Assembly (NCBI GenBank): GCA_016125335.1
Contig: WGLY01000025.1
Location: 1-64,000, forward strand
DNA length: 64,000 bases
Direction: 5' to 3'
Source of the DNA: Frankiales bacterium
Lineage (GTDB): Bacteria; Actinomycetota; Actinomycetes; S36-B12; CAIYMF01
Shown piece after piece: positions 42,582-50,611 of the stretch (position 1 is the first letter of the stretch; each line of letters begins with the position of its first letter). The position numbers and the translations under genes were made by a program. The notes below the pieces were generated by a model that saw nothing but the letters and a program-made list of their open reading frames with translations, was not told the origin of the DNA and did not search any database.

Positions 42582-43918
42582 CGGTCTACCGCTGCGCCGC
42601 CGCGTGGGTCGGCGACGGCGTCGCGACCGACGTCGACATCGTCGTGAGCGCGGGGCGGGTGACCGCGGTGCGCCCGCGGTCCGACGTCGTCGACGACGAG
42701 GTGGTCGAGCTGCCCGGCGTCGTGCTCCCGGGCTTCGCCAACGCGCACTCGCACGCCTTCCACCGCGCGCTGCGCGGCCGCACCCACGGCGACGGCGGCA
42801 CGTTCTGGACCTGGCGCGAGCGCATGTACCGGCTGGCCCGCGTGCTCGACCCGGACCGCTACGCGCGGCTGGCCCGCGCGGTCTTCGCCGAGATGGTGCT
42901 CGCCGGCGTCACGTGCGTCGGCGAGTTCCACTACGTGCACCACGCGGCCGACGGCACGCCCTACGCCGACCCCAACGCGATGGGCGAGGCGGTGCGCCAG
43001 GCCGCACGCGAGGCGGGGCTGCGGCTCACGCTGCTCGACACGTGCTACCTCGCGGGCGGCCTCGGCGACGACGGTCACGTGCCGCTCGCGCCGGAGCAGC
43101 GCAGGTTCGGCGACGGCGACGCGCACGCCTGGGCCGAGCGCTGGCACCTGCTCGCCGACGACGCCACCACGCGGATCGGCGCCGCGGTGCACTCGGTGCG
43201 CGCCGTGCCGCGCGACCAGGTTCCCGCGGTGGTGGCGGCGGTGGGCGAGCGGCCGCTGCACGTGCACCTTTCCGAGCAGGTCGCGGAGAACCGGTCGTGC
43301 CTGGCGCACTACGGGCTCACGCCCACGGAGCTGCTGCACGAGGCCGGTGCGCTCGGGCCGGGCACCACCGCGGTCCACGCCACGCACCTCACGGCTCGCG
43401 ACATCGCGCTGCTGGGGTCGACCCGCACGTCGAGCTGCTTCTGCCCGACGACCGAGCGCGACCTCGCCGACGGGATCGGGCCCGCGGTGGCGCTGCGCGA
43501 CGCCGGCTCGCCGCTGTGCCTCGGGTCCGACCAGCACGCGGTGATCGACCTGATCGAGGACGCGCGCGCCCTCGAGATGCACGAACGGCTGGTGAGCCAC
43601 CAGCGGGGACGCTTCGCACCGGACGAGCTCGTCACTGCCCTCACCGTGGCCGGGCACCGGTCGCTGGGCTGGCCCGACGCCGGGCGCATCGAGCCGGGGA
43701 TGCGCGCCGACCTCGTCGCCGTGCGCCTCGACACCGTCCGCACCGCTGGGAGCGACCCGGCGCAGGTGCTGCTCACGGCGTTCGCGTCCGACGTCGACAC
43801 CGTCGTCGTGGACGGCCGGCTGGTGGTCTCCGGCGGCCGGCATGCGTCGATCGACGTCGCCGGCGAGCTCGACACCACGATCCGCGAGCTGTGGCGGGAC
43901 GCCGACGACCCCCGGTGA
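42578..43918 (+). CDS. hutF: Formimidoylglutamate deiminase
   Basis: A 446-residue amidohydrolase that converts N-formimino-L-glutamate to N-formylglutamate and ammonia. Zinc ligands lie in GFANAHSHAFHRALRG, the signature of HutF, then HLSEQ, and a later Asp in GSDQHAVIDL. FHYVHH and the FCPTTERDLADG substrate segment also match the family. The GTG overlaps the stop of the preceding amidohydrolase (GTGA). HutH, HutU and HutI are not in the window, so only the lower end of the pathway is encoded here. Confidence 0.93.
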   Translation: MTVYRCAAAWVGDGVATDVDIVVSAGRVTAVRPRSDVVDDEVVELPGVVLPGFANAHSHAFHRALRGRTHGDGGTFWTWRERMYRLARVLDPDRYARLARAVFAEMVLAGVTCVGEFHYVHHAADGTPYADPNAMGEAVRQAAREAGLRLTLLDTCYLAGGLGDDGHVPLAPEQRRFGDGDAHAWAERWHLLADDATTRIGAAVHSVRAVPRDQVPAVVAAVGERPLHVHLSEQVAENRSCLAHYGLTPTELLHEAGALGPGTTAVHATHLTARDIALLGSTRTSSCFCPTTERDLADGIGPAVALRDAGSPLCLGSDQHAVIDLIEDARALEMHERLVSHQRGRFAPDELVTALTVAGHRSLGWPDAGRIEPGMRADLVAVRLDTVRTAGSDPAQVLLTAFASDVDTVVVDGRLVVSGGRHASIDVAGELDTTIRELWRDADDPR

Positions 43919-43934
43919 TCACCGGGGGTCGTCG
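43903..43934. terminator. Terminator overlapping the hutF stop codon
   Basis: A perfect 14-bp arm pair around GATC, starting inside the last codons of hutF. It also serves the convergent DUF6458 gene. Confidence 0.85.
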
Positions 43935-43954
43935 ACCGGGGTCCTGCGCCAGTA

Positions 43955-44230
43955 CTAGAGGCCGTCGGGGTTGCGCACCTCGTCGACGGCGACGGGCTCG
44001 TCGGCCACCGGGCGCCGGGTGACGACCGTGTCGGCCACGGAGTGGCGCGGCTCGACGACCACCTCACGGCGCCGCGAGACGAGGATGAGCGACCAGATCA
44101 GCCCGAGGACGCCCGCGCCCATCAGGATCCAGCCGACCGTGTGGATGTCCACGCCGGCGACCGTGGCGTCGACGGCGAACGCGAGGATCGCGCCCGCGGC
44201 GAGGAGCAGGATGCTGAAGCCGATACCCAT
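43955..44230 (-). CDS. DUF6458 family small membrane protein
   Basis: A 91-residue protein with two membrane helices (about 4-22 and 31-50) and a basic/acidic C-terminal tail. The GIGFSILLLAAGAILAFAV and WILMGAGVLGLIWSLILV segments are typical of actinobacterial DUF6458 proteins. CAGGAGG precedes the ATG. It opens the block of small stress-type genes. No stress-type promoter could be found directly upstream. Confidence 0.8.
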   Translation of the reverse strand: MGIGFSILLLAAGAILAFAVDATVAGVDIHTVGWILMGAGVLGLIWSLILVSRRREVVVEPRHSVADTVVTRRPVADEPVAVDEVRNPDGL

Positions 44231-44415
44231 GGTGTACCTCCTGTGCGGTTCTCACTCGGGGTCGGGGCCGCTCGGCACGATCGGCGGTCCCGTGTCGGGT
44301 GGTGGCGTCTGTGCGGTCTGCCCGAGGCCGGGCCCGGGCTCGACGACGCCGGGCCGCGGGCCGGGGCGGACCGGTAGGGGAAGCACCGGCCGGCGGATCC
44401 GAACCTTGACGCGTC

Positions 44416-44865
44416 TCACGGCGGCCCGCCGTCGTCGTCGGTGCTCCCGGCGGCGCGGGTCGCGACGTCGGGGTCGCGGGCCCCGAGCCCGAGCGGGCGC
44501 GCGTCCTCGGCCAGGAGCCCCTCGGCGTCGTCGACGGAGTCCGCGTAGAGCAGGAGCCGGTCGATCTGGGTGACCGACAGCACCCTGCGCACGGCGCCGC
44601 GGGCGCCGGCCAGGACGAGCCGGCCGCCCTCGGCGTCGTGCCGCCGCGCGGCCTGGAGCAGCCGCGAGAGCGTCACGCTGTCGACGAAACGCGCCGCGGC
44701 GAGATCGACGACGACGTCGCCCGCCGGGTCGACCGCGCGCAGGGCCACGTCGGTCATGTCCACGTTGGCGATGTCGAGATCGCCCTCCAGGTGCACCCGG
44801 GGGGCGCGGCCGGTCGGCCGGTCGACGAACGACCGGCCGACCGGATGGTCCGAGCTGCGGGCCAT
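44416..44865 (-). CDS. STAS-domain anti-sigma-factor antagonist
   Basis: A 149-residue protein with one STAS domain: VHLEGDLDIANVDMTDVAL, then VVVDLAAARFVDSVTLSRLLQAARRH, where Ser63 is in the place of the phosphorylated serine of SpoIIAA/RsbV proteins, and RRVLSVTQIDRLLLYADSVDDA at the end of the domain. A disordered tail follows. It would compete with a sigma factor for binding to an RsbW-like kinase. The start is inside or directly after the CsbD stop (TAGTGATG), so both are transcribed from the promoter at 45075-45099. Confidence 0.85.
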   Translation of the reverse strand: MARSSDHPVGRSFVDRPTGRAPRVHLEGDLDIANVDMTDVALRAVDPAGDVVVDLAAARFVDSVTLSRLLQAARRHDAEGGRLVLAGARGAVRRVLSVTQIDRLLLYADSVDDAEGLLAEDARPLGLGARDPDVATRAAGSTDDDGGPP

Positions 44866-44867
44866 CA

Positions 44868-45041
44868 CTACTCGCTCACGGCGTCCTTGAGCTTCTCGCC
44901 GCTCTGCTTGAGATCGGCCTTGGCCTGGTCGAGCTTGCCCTCGGCGCGCATCGAGTCGTCGCCGGTGACCTTCCCGACCGTCTCCTTCGTCGCGCCCGTG
45001 GCCTTCTCGGTGGCGTTCTTGAGCTTGTCCTCGGTGCTCAT
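44868..45041 (-). CDS. CsbD-like stress protein
   Basis: A 57-residue, highly charged helical protein of the CsbD/YjbJ family, general stress markers of unknown biochemical function. It shows the family repeats of Lys/Glu-rich helices with A-T-G-x-x-K-E-x-x-G-K-V-T-G-D and A-E-G-K-L-D-Q-A-K-A-D. GAGAGGAG precedes the ATG. A SigB/SigF-type promoter (GTTT-N15-GGGTAG) lies 35-60 bp upstream, as with csbD in other Gram-positive bacteria. Confidence 0.9.
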   Translation of the reverse strand: MSTEDKLKNATEKATGATKETVGKVTGDDSMRAEGKLDQAKADLKQSGEKLKDAVSE

Positions 45042-45074
45042 GAGTGCTCCTCTCGTCTCGGGTGCGGGCGTTGG

Positions 45075-45099
45075 CTACCCGCGGTCGAACTCGCTAAAC
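45075..45099 (-). promoter_or_regulatory. SigB/SigF-type promoter of the csbD-STAS operon
   Basis: Minus strand GTTT (45096-45099), 15 bp, GGGTAG (45075-45080). The -35 overlaps the stop codon of the upstream Pro-rich gene. Confidence 0.75.
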
Positions 45100-45390
45100 C
45101 GGTTGGGGCACACCGGGTTCGGGCTCCTCCGGGGGTGTCGGCGACGGGTGGAACGGCGGCCCGACGGGGCCCGGCGGCACCTCACCCGGGATGTCCGGCT
45201 CGGTGGGGACGTCCGGGATGTCCGGACCGGGCGTCGCCGGACCGGGGACGCCGGGCACGCTCGGGCGCTCGGGCTCGAGCGGACCTGCGGCCGCGCGCCG
45301 GAGAGCGGACGTGGCGCCCGTCCGCGCCGGAGGCACCCGGGTGCGGCGCTCGTACGCGTGCTCGACCTTGCTGACGTGCATGGCGTGCAT
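45094..45390 (-). CDS. Small proline-rich hypothetical protein
   Basis: A 98-residue protein with a His/Met-rich start (MHAMHVSKVEHAYERRTR) and a Pro/Gly/Glu-rich C-terminal half (repeats of PGP, PD-P, P-EP). GGAGG 5 nt before the ATG supports translation. The ATGCACGCC unit is duplicated at the start (MHA-MHV). No family recognised; no signal peptide. It lies between a glycosyltransferase operon and csbD on the same strand. Confidence 0.6.
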   Translation of the reverse strand: MHAMHVSKVEHAYERRTRVPPARTGATSALRRAAAGPLEPERPSVPGVPGPATPGPDIPDVPTEPDIPGEVPPGPVGPPFHPSPTPPEEPEPGVPQPV

Positions 45391-45430
45391 GGCGTGCCTC
45401 CGTCCTGTCGTGTGTCGCGGGTGCGGCTCG

Positions 45431-46507
45431 TCAGGCGATGCGGGCCACCGCCTCCTCCGCCCGGGCCGGTGGTGCCTCGTCGTCCGACTCGTCGGCCTCC
45501 TCCGGCCCGTCGTCCGCATCGCTCCCCTGCCCACCACGGGCGCTGTCGAGGCACCGCGAGTACGCGCTGGCCGTCTCGACGGCCACGCGCTCCCACGAGC
45601 ACCGGCCCAGGGCGCGGTCCGAGCCCGCCAGCCCGAACGCCTCGACCGCGAAGTCGTCCGCGACGAGGTCGCGCAGGGCGTGCACCACCGCGGCGGTGTC
45701 GTGCTCCCGGACGTGCAGCCCCGTGACGCCGTGCACCACGAGGTCGCGCTGCGCCTCCACCGGCGTGGCCACCACGGCGACCCCGCACGCCATCGCCTCG
45801 GCCACGAACTCCGGCCGCCCCGGGGCGGGGTCGAGCGCGAGCGCGGCGTGCGCGGACCTGATCCACCAGGCCTTCTCGCGCGCGTCGTGCGGCCAGGCGA
45901 CCACCACGCGGTCCCCCGCGCCCGCGGCCCTGGCCGCGGTGCGGAGATGCTCGGCGGGCTCGGCGAGAGCGCGCATGGCGTCGTGGCGCGCGAGCACGAC
46001 CAGCTCGACCGACTCGTCGGCCGCCACCGCCTCGACGGCGCAGGCGAGCGCGGCCGGGTCGGCCGCGAGCTCGGCCACCAGCCGATGGCGGTGCGTGCGG
46101 TTGGCCATGGCACCGCGCCGCGTGAAGGTCTCGGTGTCGACGCCGACGGGCAGCACGGCGGCCCGGGCCTGCGGCACGCCGGCCCGCACGAGCCGGTCGC
46201 TCAGCGCACTGCTGCGCAGCAGCACCGCCGCCGCGCGGCGCACGGCGTCGACGGCGGACGCGAGGTCGTCCGCGCTGCCCTCGCGCAGCGAGACGACGAC
46301 GGCCGTGCCGGGGGCGGCCCGGGACAGGACCTCCTCGGCCGCACGCCGGCCGAAGGCATGCACGACGTCCGCCCCGTCGAGCGACGGCCCGGACTGAAGC
46401 ACCACGGGGTGGCCGAGCGCGCGCAGGGCGCCGCCCAGCAGGTCCAGGCGCCACGGGGGCGGCGGGTCCCGCGGGTCGACGACGAGGGCGATGCTCGGCG
46501 ACGTCAC
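45431..46507 (-). CDS. GT4-like glycosyltransferase
   Basis: A 358-residue protein with a weak N-terminal Rossmann half (IALVVDPRDPPPPWRLDLLGGALRALGH) and a clear C-terminal GT-B nucleotide-sugar half: ALDPAPGRPEFVAEAMACGVAVVATPVEAQRDLVVHGVTGLHV, where E-F-V-A-E-A-M-A-C-G is the GT4 motif (given here across residues about 245-290). A long acidic tail (DSARGGQGSDADDGPEEADESDD) is unusual. GTG start overlaps the stop of the ATPase gene (GTGA). Acceptor unknown. Confidence 0.8.
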   Translation of the reverse strand: MTSPSIALVVDPRDPPPPWRLDLLGGALRALGHPVVLQSGPSLDGADVVHAFGRRAAEEVLSRAAPGTAVVVSLREGSADDLASAVDAVRRAAAVLLRSSALSDRLVRAGVPQARAAVLPVGVDTETFTRRGAMANRTHRHRLVAELAADPAALACAVEAVAADESVELVVLARHDAMRALAEPAEHLRTAARAAGAGDRVVVAWPHDAREKAWWIRSAHAALALDPAPGRPEFVAEAMACGVAVVATPVEAQRDLVVHGVTGLHVREHDTAAVVHALRDLVADDFAVEAFGLAGSDRALGRCSWERVAVETASAYSRCLDSARGGQGSDADDGPEEADESDDEAPPARAEEAVARIA

Positions 46508-46983
46508 GCGCCGTCCTCCGGGGCCGTCGCGAACCGGGCCCACACGGTCTTGCCCGCTGCCTCGCCCGGCTCCGGCCGCCAGCCCCACGAGTCGGCGAGG
46601 CGGTTCACGATCTCCAGCCCCCGGCCCCGGTCGGCGTGGGCCGCGAGCGGGTGCGGAGCACCCATGGACGCACGCCGGTCCCTCACCTCGACGAGCACGT
46701 GGTCCGGGGAGCCGGACACGTGCAGCCGCTCGACGCCGCCGCCGTGCTCGACGCCGTTGGACACGAGCTCGCCGGCGACGACGACCACGTCGTCGGGCCG
46801 CTCGAGACCTCCGAACGCCACCAGCACCTCGCACAGCTCGGACCGCCACGTGGACGGCCGGTCGAAGGAGGCGGGCGCGTCGTACTCGAACGAGACGACG
46901 GAGCCCGCGCGCAGCGTCTGCCGGTCCATGCGGCTGCCGGTACCCGTCGGCCGTGGGGCGAAACGCGTCGACGGGGCGGTCAT
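46504..46983 (-). CDS. RsbW-like serine kinase/anti-sigma ATPase
   Basis: A 159-residue HATPase_c_2 protein. N box VVAGELVSNGVEHG, G1-like VEVRDRRAS, and DRGRGLEIVNRLADSWG identify the GHKL anti-sigma-type ATPase fold used by RsbW/SpoIIAB. The longest form starts at 46983 (ATGA overlap with the upstream glycosyltransferase). A second in-frame ATG at 46929 lies just after an internal SigB-type promoter, and could start a 141-residue form. Together with the STAS protein at 44416 and the SpoIIE phosphatase at 56371 it could form a partner-switching system. Confidence 0.88.
   Translation of the reverse strand: MTAPSTRFAPRPTGTGSRMDRQTLRAGSVVSFEYDAPASFDRPSTWRSELCEVLVAFGGLERPDDVVVVAGELVSNGVEHGGGVERLHVSGSPDHVLVEVRDRRASMGAPHPLAAHADRGRGLEIVNRLADSWGWRPEPGEAAGKTVWARFATAPEDGA
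46940..46964 (-). promoter_or_regulatory. Internal SigB/SigF-type promoter for the RsbW-like gene
   Basis: Minus strand GTTT (46961-46964), 15 bp, GGGTAC (46940-46945). It lies inside the 5' end of the ATPase frame; transcription would begin just before the ATG at 46929. Confidence 0.65.
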
Positions 46984-48119
46984 CGGCCGCCCCGCACGGC
47001 GACGGCGACCGGCGCGCCGGCCGCCGCATAGGACTCCAGCGTGCCGTCCGCGATGCGCGCCTGGTCGAACAGCTCGCGCGCCCGCTTGCGCGAGGCACGC
47101 GACATGGAGGAGCGCACCTCCGGCGCGTCGTCGAGGATCCGCACTGCGGACGCGATGCGCCGCGGGTCGCCGGGCGGGATGCACAGGCCGGTGACGCCGT
47201 GCTCGACCAGCTCGTCGGTGCCCCCGAGGCTCGTGACGAGCGCCGGCACGCCGCACGCCATCGCGGCCGAGACGACCCGCAGCGAGGGGTCGCGCCGCGG
47301 CGTGTAGGCGACCAGGTCGGCCCGGCACAGCGCGTCGTGCACCCGGGAGGGCGTCGCGTCCGGGAGGACGCTGATCCGGTCGGCGACGTGGAACTGGGCC
47401 CCGAGCACGCGCAGGTCCGCGAGCGCGGCGCTGGTGCCGCCGCGCGAGCGCTGCCACGCCACCGTGAGGTGCGCCGCGGGGAGGTTGGGCAGGGCGCGGA
47501 CGAGGTCCGCGAGCCCCTCGCCCGTGTCGTCGGCGACGGTCGCGATCCGCGACGCGCGGTTCGCGATCGAGGGCTCGAGGTAGGAGCCGCGCACGTCGCC
47601 GACGATGCTCAGCGGGACGACGTCGCACTTGTCCCGGGGCACGCCGTCGCGTGCGAGCACGTCGACCTCCCACGACGTCGAGACGATGATGCGGTCCGCG
47701 CCGGCGGGACAGAACCGCTCGGTCCCCTCGATCTGCGCCGGCGCGCCGTCACGACGGGTCCACACCCACGGCACGCGCAGGCTGCGGGCGACCCGCTCGG
47801 CCACGCGTCCGGCGGCGGCGCCGAACGCGTGGATGAGATCGGGGCGGCGCGCGCGCAACGAGGTGCACAGCCCGTCGAGCCGCCCGTTCGGCAGGCTCTC
47901 GCGGTGCCCCACCCGCAGCACGTCCAGGCGGGCGCTCGACTCGTGCTCGTACGACAGCGTCATCCCGGTGGGTTCGCACATCGTCACGATGGACACGTCG
48001 TACCCGCGCGCCACGAGCTCCCCAGCCAGGCCGGTCACCGGCGTGCCGAGGCTTTCTCCGGCGGGCACAGCCCACTCAGCTGTCGCGTCCTCGTCCAAGG
48101 ACACCAAGGCCACGTGCAT
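46980..48119 (-). CDS. GT4-family glycosyltransferase
   Basis: A 379-residue GT-B glycosyltransferase. The N-terminal half has TPVTGLAGELVARGYDVSIVTM and DLIHAFGAAAGRVAERVARSLRVPWVWTRRD; the C-terminal half has the donor-site pattern RRDPSLRVVSAAMACGVPALVTSLGGTDELVEHGVTGLCIPPGDP (about residues 285-330). GAAGGATC precedes the ATG. First gene of a three-gene operon with the ATPase and second glycosyltransferase. A SigB-type promoter lies 127-151 bp upstream, which would make its product (perhaps an osmoprotective or surface glycan) stress-induced. Confidence 0.85.
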   Translation of the reverse strand: MHVALVSLDEDATAEWAVPAGESLGTPVTGLAGELVARGYDVSIVTMCEPTGMTLSYEHESSARLDVLRVGHRESLPNGRLDGLCTSLRARRPDLIHAFGAAAGRVAERVARSLRVPWVWTRRDGAPAQIEGTERFCPAGADRIIVSTSWEVDVLARDGVPRDKCDVVPLSIVGDVRGSYLEPSIANRASRIATVADDTGEGLADLVRALPNLPAAHLTVAWQRSRGGTSAALADLRVLGAQFHVADRISVLPDATPSRVHDALCRADLVAYTPRRDPSLRVVSAAMACGVPALVTSLGGTDELVEHGVTGLCIPPGDPRRIASAVRILDDAPEVRSSMSRASRKRARELFDQARIADGTLESYAAAGAPVAVAVRGGR

Positions 48120-48245
48120 GATCGATCCTTCGTCCGGCGCGCGGCGCGCGCTGCGGGCCGACGACGTCAGGGCGCCGGCGTACTGCTCGTCCCGGGGTCC
48201 GGGCGGGACTCCGCCCGCGGGCAGCGATCACGACAACGCCCCGGC

Positions 48246-48270
48246 GTACCCCTCACCTCGGACCGGAAAC
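48246..48270 (-). promoter_or_regulatory. SigB/SigF-type promoter of the glycosyltransferase-ATPase operon
   Basis: Minus strand GTTT (48267-48270), 15 bp, GGGTAC (48246-48251). It leaves a 5' UTR of about 120 nt. Confidence 0.7.
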
Positions 48271-48351
48271 CGTGCACCGTGTGGCGAATCCCACCGGCCC
48301 GCGTCGGGTGTCCACCATCCGGACCAGGGCTGATGCCGGGCGCCGGGCACC

Positions 48352-48376
48352 GTTTCGCCGATCGGGTCCGGGGAAA
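48352..48376 (+). promoter_or_regulatory. SigB/SigF-like promoter of the 48.45-kb operon
   Basis: GTTT (48352-48355), 15 bp, GGGAAA (48371-48376), on the plus strand, 76 bp before the GTG at 48452 and back to back with the minus-strand promoter. Confidence 0.55.
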
Positions 48377-48451
48377 GGGCCCGATCGACCAGGGCGGCGT
48401 CGACGCCGTCCGCACGTTCGGCCCTGCGCCGACCGGAGGAAGGGGACTCCT

Positions 48452-48748
48452 GTGAAGAAGCTCGTGCTGCTGCTGACCCTCGGCGGAGCCGTCGGCTACG
48501 TGCTGGGAGCGCGCGCCGGACGGCCGGCCTACGACAAGATCCTCGACACCTACCACCGCACGGCGGACGCCGTGGGCCTCGACCAGGCGAGCCAGTCGGT
48601 CCGGTCCGCGAGCGCCGACCTGCGCGACGCCGTGGCCGAGCGGGCGGGCGCCACCGTGCGCGAGGCCGGCGACACCGCGGTCTCGGGGCTGCACGACGCG
48701 GCGGACCAGGTGCGCGAGGACCCCGGGGTGCACCGGATGCCCTCGTGA
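48452..48748 (+). CDS. YtxH-like small membrane-anchored protein
   Basis: A 98-residue protein with one short N-terminal helix (KKLVLLLTLGGAVGYVLGARAGRPAYDKI) and an amphipathic helical tail (QSVRSASADLRDAVAERAG...). The GYVLGARAGR block after the helix is typical of YtxH-type stress-associated membrane proteins of actinobacteria. GGAGGAAGGGGA precedes the GTG. First gene of an operon with two disordered acidic proteins. Confidence 0.8.
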   Translation: MKKLVLLLTLGGAVGYVLGARAGRPAYDKILDTYHRTADAVGLDQASQSVRSASADLRDAVAERAGATVREAGDTAVSGLHDAADQVREDPGVHRMPS

Positions 48749-48990
48749 CCCACACCCCATCGTCCACCGGCCGCGGGGGCGCCGCGCACGAACCGTTGCG
48801 CCCCCGCGGCCCGGACGACCCGCGCGACGAGCGCCTGCGGCGCGAGCGCGAGCACCGCGACCGGGTCGCCGACGACGGCCACGAGCCGGTCGCGGGCGAC
48901 GAGCGCGAGTCCGGCTACACGACGGAGCGGGAGCAGGGCGCCGCGCAGCCGGGCCCGGCACGACCGGACAGCGAGGAGGACGGCGCATGA
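48745..48990 (+). CDS. Highly charged, probably disordered small protein
   Basis: An 81-residue protein very rich in Arg, Glu, Asp, Gly and Pro, without hydrophobic core (RDERLRREREHRDRVADDGH). GTG start overlaps the previous stop (GTGA) and the stop overlaps the next gene (ATGA), which supports real translation. No family recognised. Such charged proteins are common in stress operons. Confidence 0.65.
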   Translation: MTHTPSSTGRGGAAHEPLRPRGPDDPRDERLRREREHRDRVADDGHEPVAGDERESGYTTEREQGAAQPGPARPDSEEDGA

Positions 48991-49319
48991 GCCAGGACGA
49001 CGTACGCGGCGACCTCGCCGACCAGGCGGACGCGTCGATCGCGTCGTTCGAGCAGGGGGCCATCGAGGCCGCGCTCGCGGGACGCCGGCGCGAGGAGGAC
49101 GACGACGACCTCGCCCGGCCCGACCGCGTGGCCGACGAGCCGGTGCTCGACCTCGGCGACGGGGACGACAGCGACGACCCTGCGCACGCCGGCGGCGACG
49201 ACGTCGCCGTCACGAGCACCGGGTCCCCGCAGGAGCCCGACGACGTCGCGGTCCGCGACGGCGAGGAGCTCGCCCGCACCCTGGCCGAGCGCACCGACGA
49301 GCAGGCGGGCGACGCCTGA
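48987..49319 (+). CDS. Acidic, probably disordered small protein
   Basis: A 110-residue protein dominated by Asp, Glu and Ala (DEPVLDLGDGDDSDDPAHAGGDD). It has a short potentially helical front (ADQADASIASFEQGAIEAALAGRRR) and no recognised domain. Coupled to the upstream gene through an ATGA overlap. It is the last gene of the three-gene operon. Confidence 0.65.
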   Translation: MSQDDVRGDLADQADASIASFEQGAIEAALAGRRREEDDDDLARPDRVADEPVLDLGDGDDSDDPAHAGGDDVAVTSTGSPQEPDDVAVRDGEELARTLAERTDEQAGDA

Positions 49320-49384
49320 CGGCTGCCGTCCCGTCCCCTGACGGCGACACCTGAGAGCAGCGCGGAACCCTTGCCAGCGTTGAT

Positions 49385-49409
49385 GTTTCGAGGCCTCGTG
49401 ATCGGGAAC
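49385..49409 (+). promoter_or_regulatory. SigB/SigF-like promoter of the DUF6131-like gene
   Basis: GTTT (49385-49388), 15 bp, GGGAAC (49404-49409), 45 bp before the ATG at 49454. Confidence 0.55.
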
Positions 49410-49453
49410 CCGCAACCAGCGGCGACGCGGGTCGCCGGGAGAAGGAGCGAGTC

Positions 49454-49609
49454 ATGATCGTGCTCGGAGTGATCCTGCTCATCATCGGGCTCATCGCGAA
49501 GATCGCCTGGCTGTGGACCATCGGCATCATCCTGCTCGTCGTGGGGGCCGTCCTGGCGCTGGTCGGCACGACCGGCCGGACCATCGGCGGCCGTACCCAC
49601 TGGTACTGA
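49454..49609 (+). CDS. DUF6131-like small membrane protein
   Basis: A 51-residue hydrophobic protein with two close helices (IVLGVILLIIGLIAKIAWLW and IIGIILLVVGAVLALVG-like) and a GGRTHWY end. Such short proteins are conserved in actinobacteria and often associated with stress. AAGGAGCGAGTC precedes the ATG. It has its own stress-type promoter. Confidence 0.8.
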   Translation: MIVLGVILLIIGLIAKIAWLWTIGIILLVVGAVLALVGTTGRTIGGRTHWY

Positions 49610-49633
49610 TCGGTCCGCCGCACCCCGCGGTCT

Positions 49634-49674
49634 GCCGGAGCGCGTCGCACGCCCCACGTGCGGCGCGCTCCGGC
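49634..49674. terminator. Bidirectional terminator
   Basis: An 18-bp stem with one G-T wobble and a 5-nt loop, between the convergent DUF6131-like and PAP2 genes; the longest hairpin of the window. Confidence 0.9.
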
Positions 49675-49738
49675 GCGTCCGGCGACGTGCGCAGCACGGG
49701 AGCCGACGGGTCCGGTCGTCGCAGGGGGTCGGTGGCGG

Positions 49739-50611
49739 TCAGCCGTCGTGCGCTCCCGGCGAGTCGCGGTCGTCGCCGCGCTCCCTCCACCAGCTCGCCA
49801 CCGCCACGGCGACGGCGCACCACGCCGTCGCGAACAGCCATCCCCCGACCACGTCGCTGGGCCAGTGGACGCCGAGCCACACCCGCGACCAGCCCACCGC
49901 GAGCGCGTACGCCGCGGCGCCGGCCCACAGCAGGCGGCGCCGCCGGGTGCCGGTGACGCGGGCCGAGAGGGCCCACGCCGCGCACAGCGCGACGAGCGTC
50001 GCCGTCGTGGTGTGGCCGGAGGGGAACGACGGACCGCCGGCGGCGCCGGCCCAGTCCACCTCGGGCGGTCGCGCCCGGCCGGTGGCGTGGTTGACCAGGA
50101 GGCCGACGTACACGCCGGCGCTGGCGACCGCGGCCAGCAGCAGGCCGGCGCCGAGCCTGGCCCGCACGGACCGGCGGCCGGGCAGCGCGAGCGCCCCCAC
50201 GACGCCCACTGCCGGGAGGGTCCAGGTGGTGACGCCGCCGATCGTCACGGCGTTCGCCACGGCGACGTCGACCGACCCCCGCACGCCCACGACCCACGCG
50301 TGCACGTCGTCGTCCCAGCCGGTGAGCACTCCCCCGTGCCCCACCACGGCGAGGGTGAGGACGCCGAGGGCGCAGGCGCACGCGACCCCGACCCCGAGCG
50401 AGACGCGCACCGTGGGCGCGCGGCGCGAGACGACCTGCTCGAGGTCGAGCACCACGCCGGAGCCCTCACGGTGGCCGGGCGCCGTCGGCGAGACGGCTTC
50501 CTCGACCGCGCCCTCCACGGTGGTCGCGAGGTCGTCCGCCCCGCCGGCGCCGGCTGCGTCGTCGGGCTCGCGTTCCGCGGGTGAGGCCCGGCGGTGGCGC
50601 TGCGGTCTCAC
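49739..50611 (-). CDS. PAP2-family membrane phosphatase
   Basis: A 290-residue membrane phosphatase that may act on polyprenyl or phosphatidyl phosphates. Catalytic motifs: NHATGRARP (K/N-x6-RP variant), PSFPSGHTTT, and GWSRVWLGVHWPSDVVGG (S-R-x5-H-x3-D). About five helices; the first 75 residues are soluble and acidic. The GTG overlaps the stop of the other PAP2 gene (GTGA), so it is the last gene of the four-gene operon starting at 52399. Confidence 0.88.
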   Translation of the reverse strand: MRPQRHRRASPAEREPDDAAGAGGADDLATTVEGAVEEAVSPTAPGHREGSGVVLDLEQVVSRRAPTVRVSLGVGVACACALGVLTLAVVGHGGVLTGWDDDVHAWVVGVRGSVDVAVANAVTIGGVTTWTLPAVGVVGALALPGRRSVRARLGAGLLLAAVASAGVYVGLLVNHATGRARPPEVDWAGAAGGPSFPSGHTTTATLVALCAAWALSARVTGTRRRRLLWAGAAAYALAVGWSRVWLGVHWPSDVVGGWLFATAWCAVAVAVASWWRERGDDRDSPGAHDG

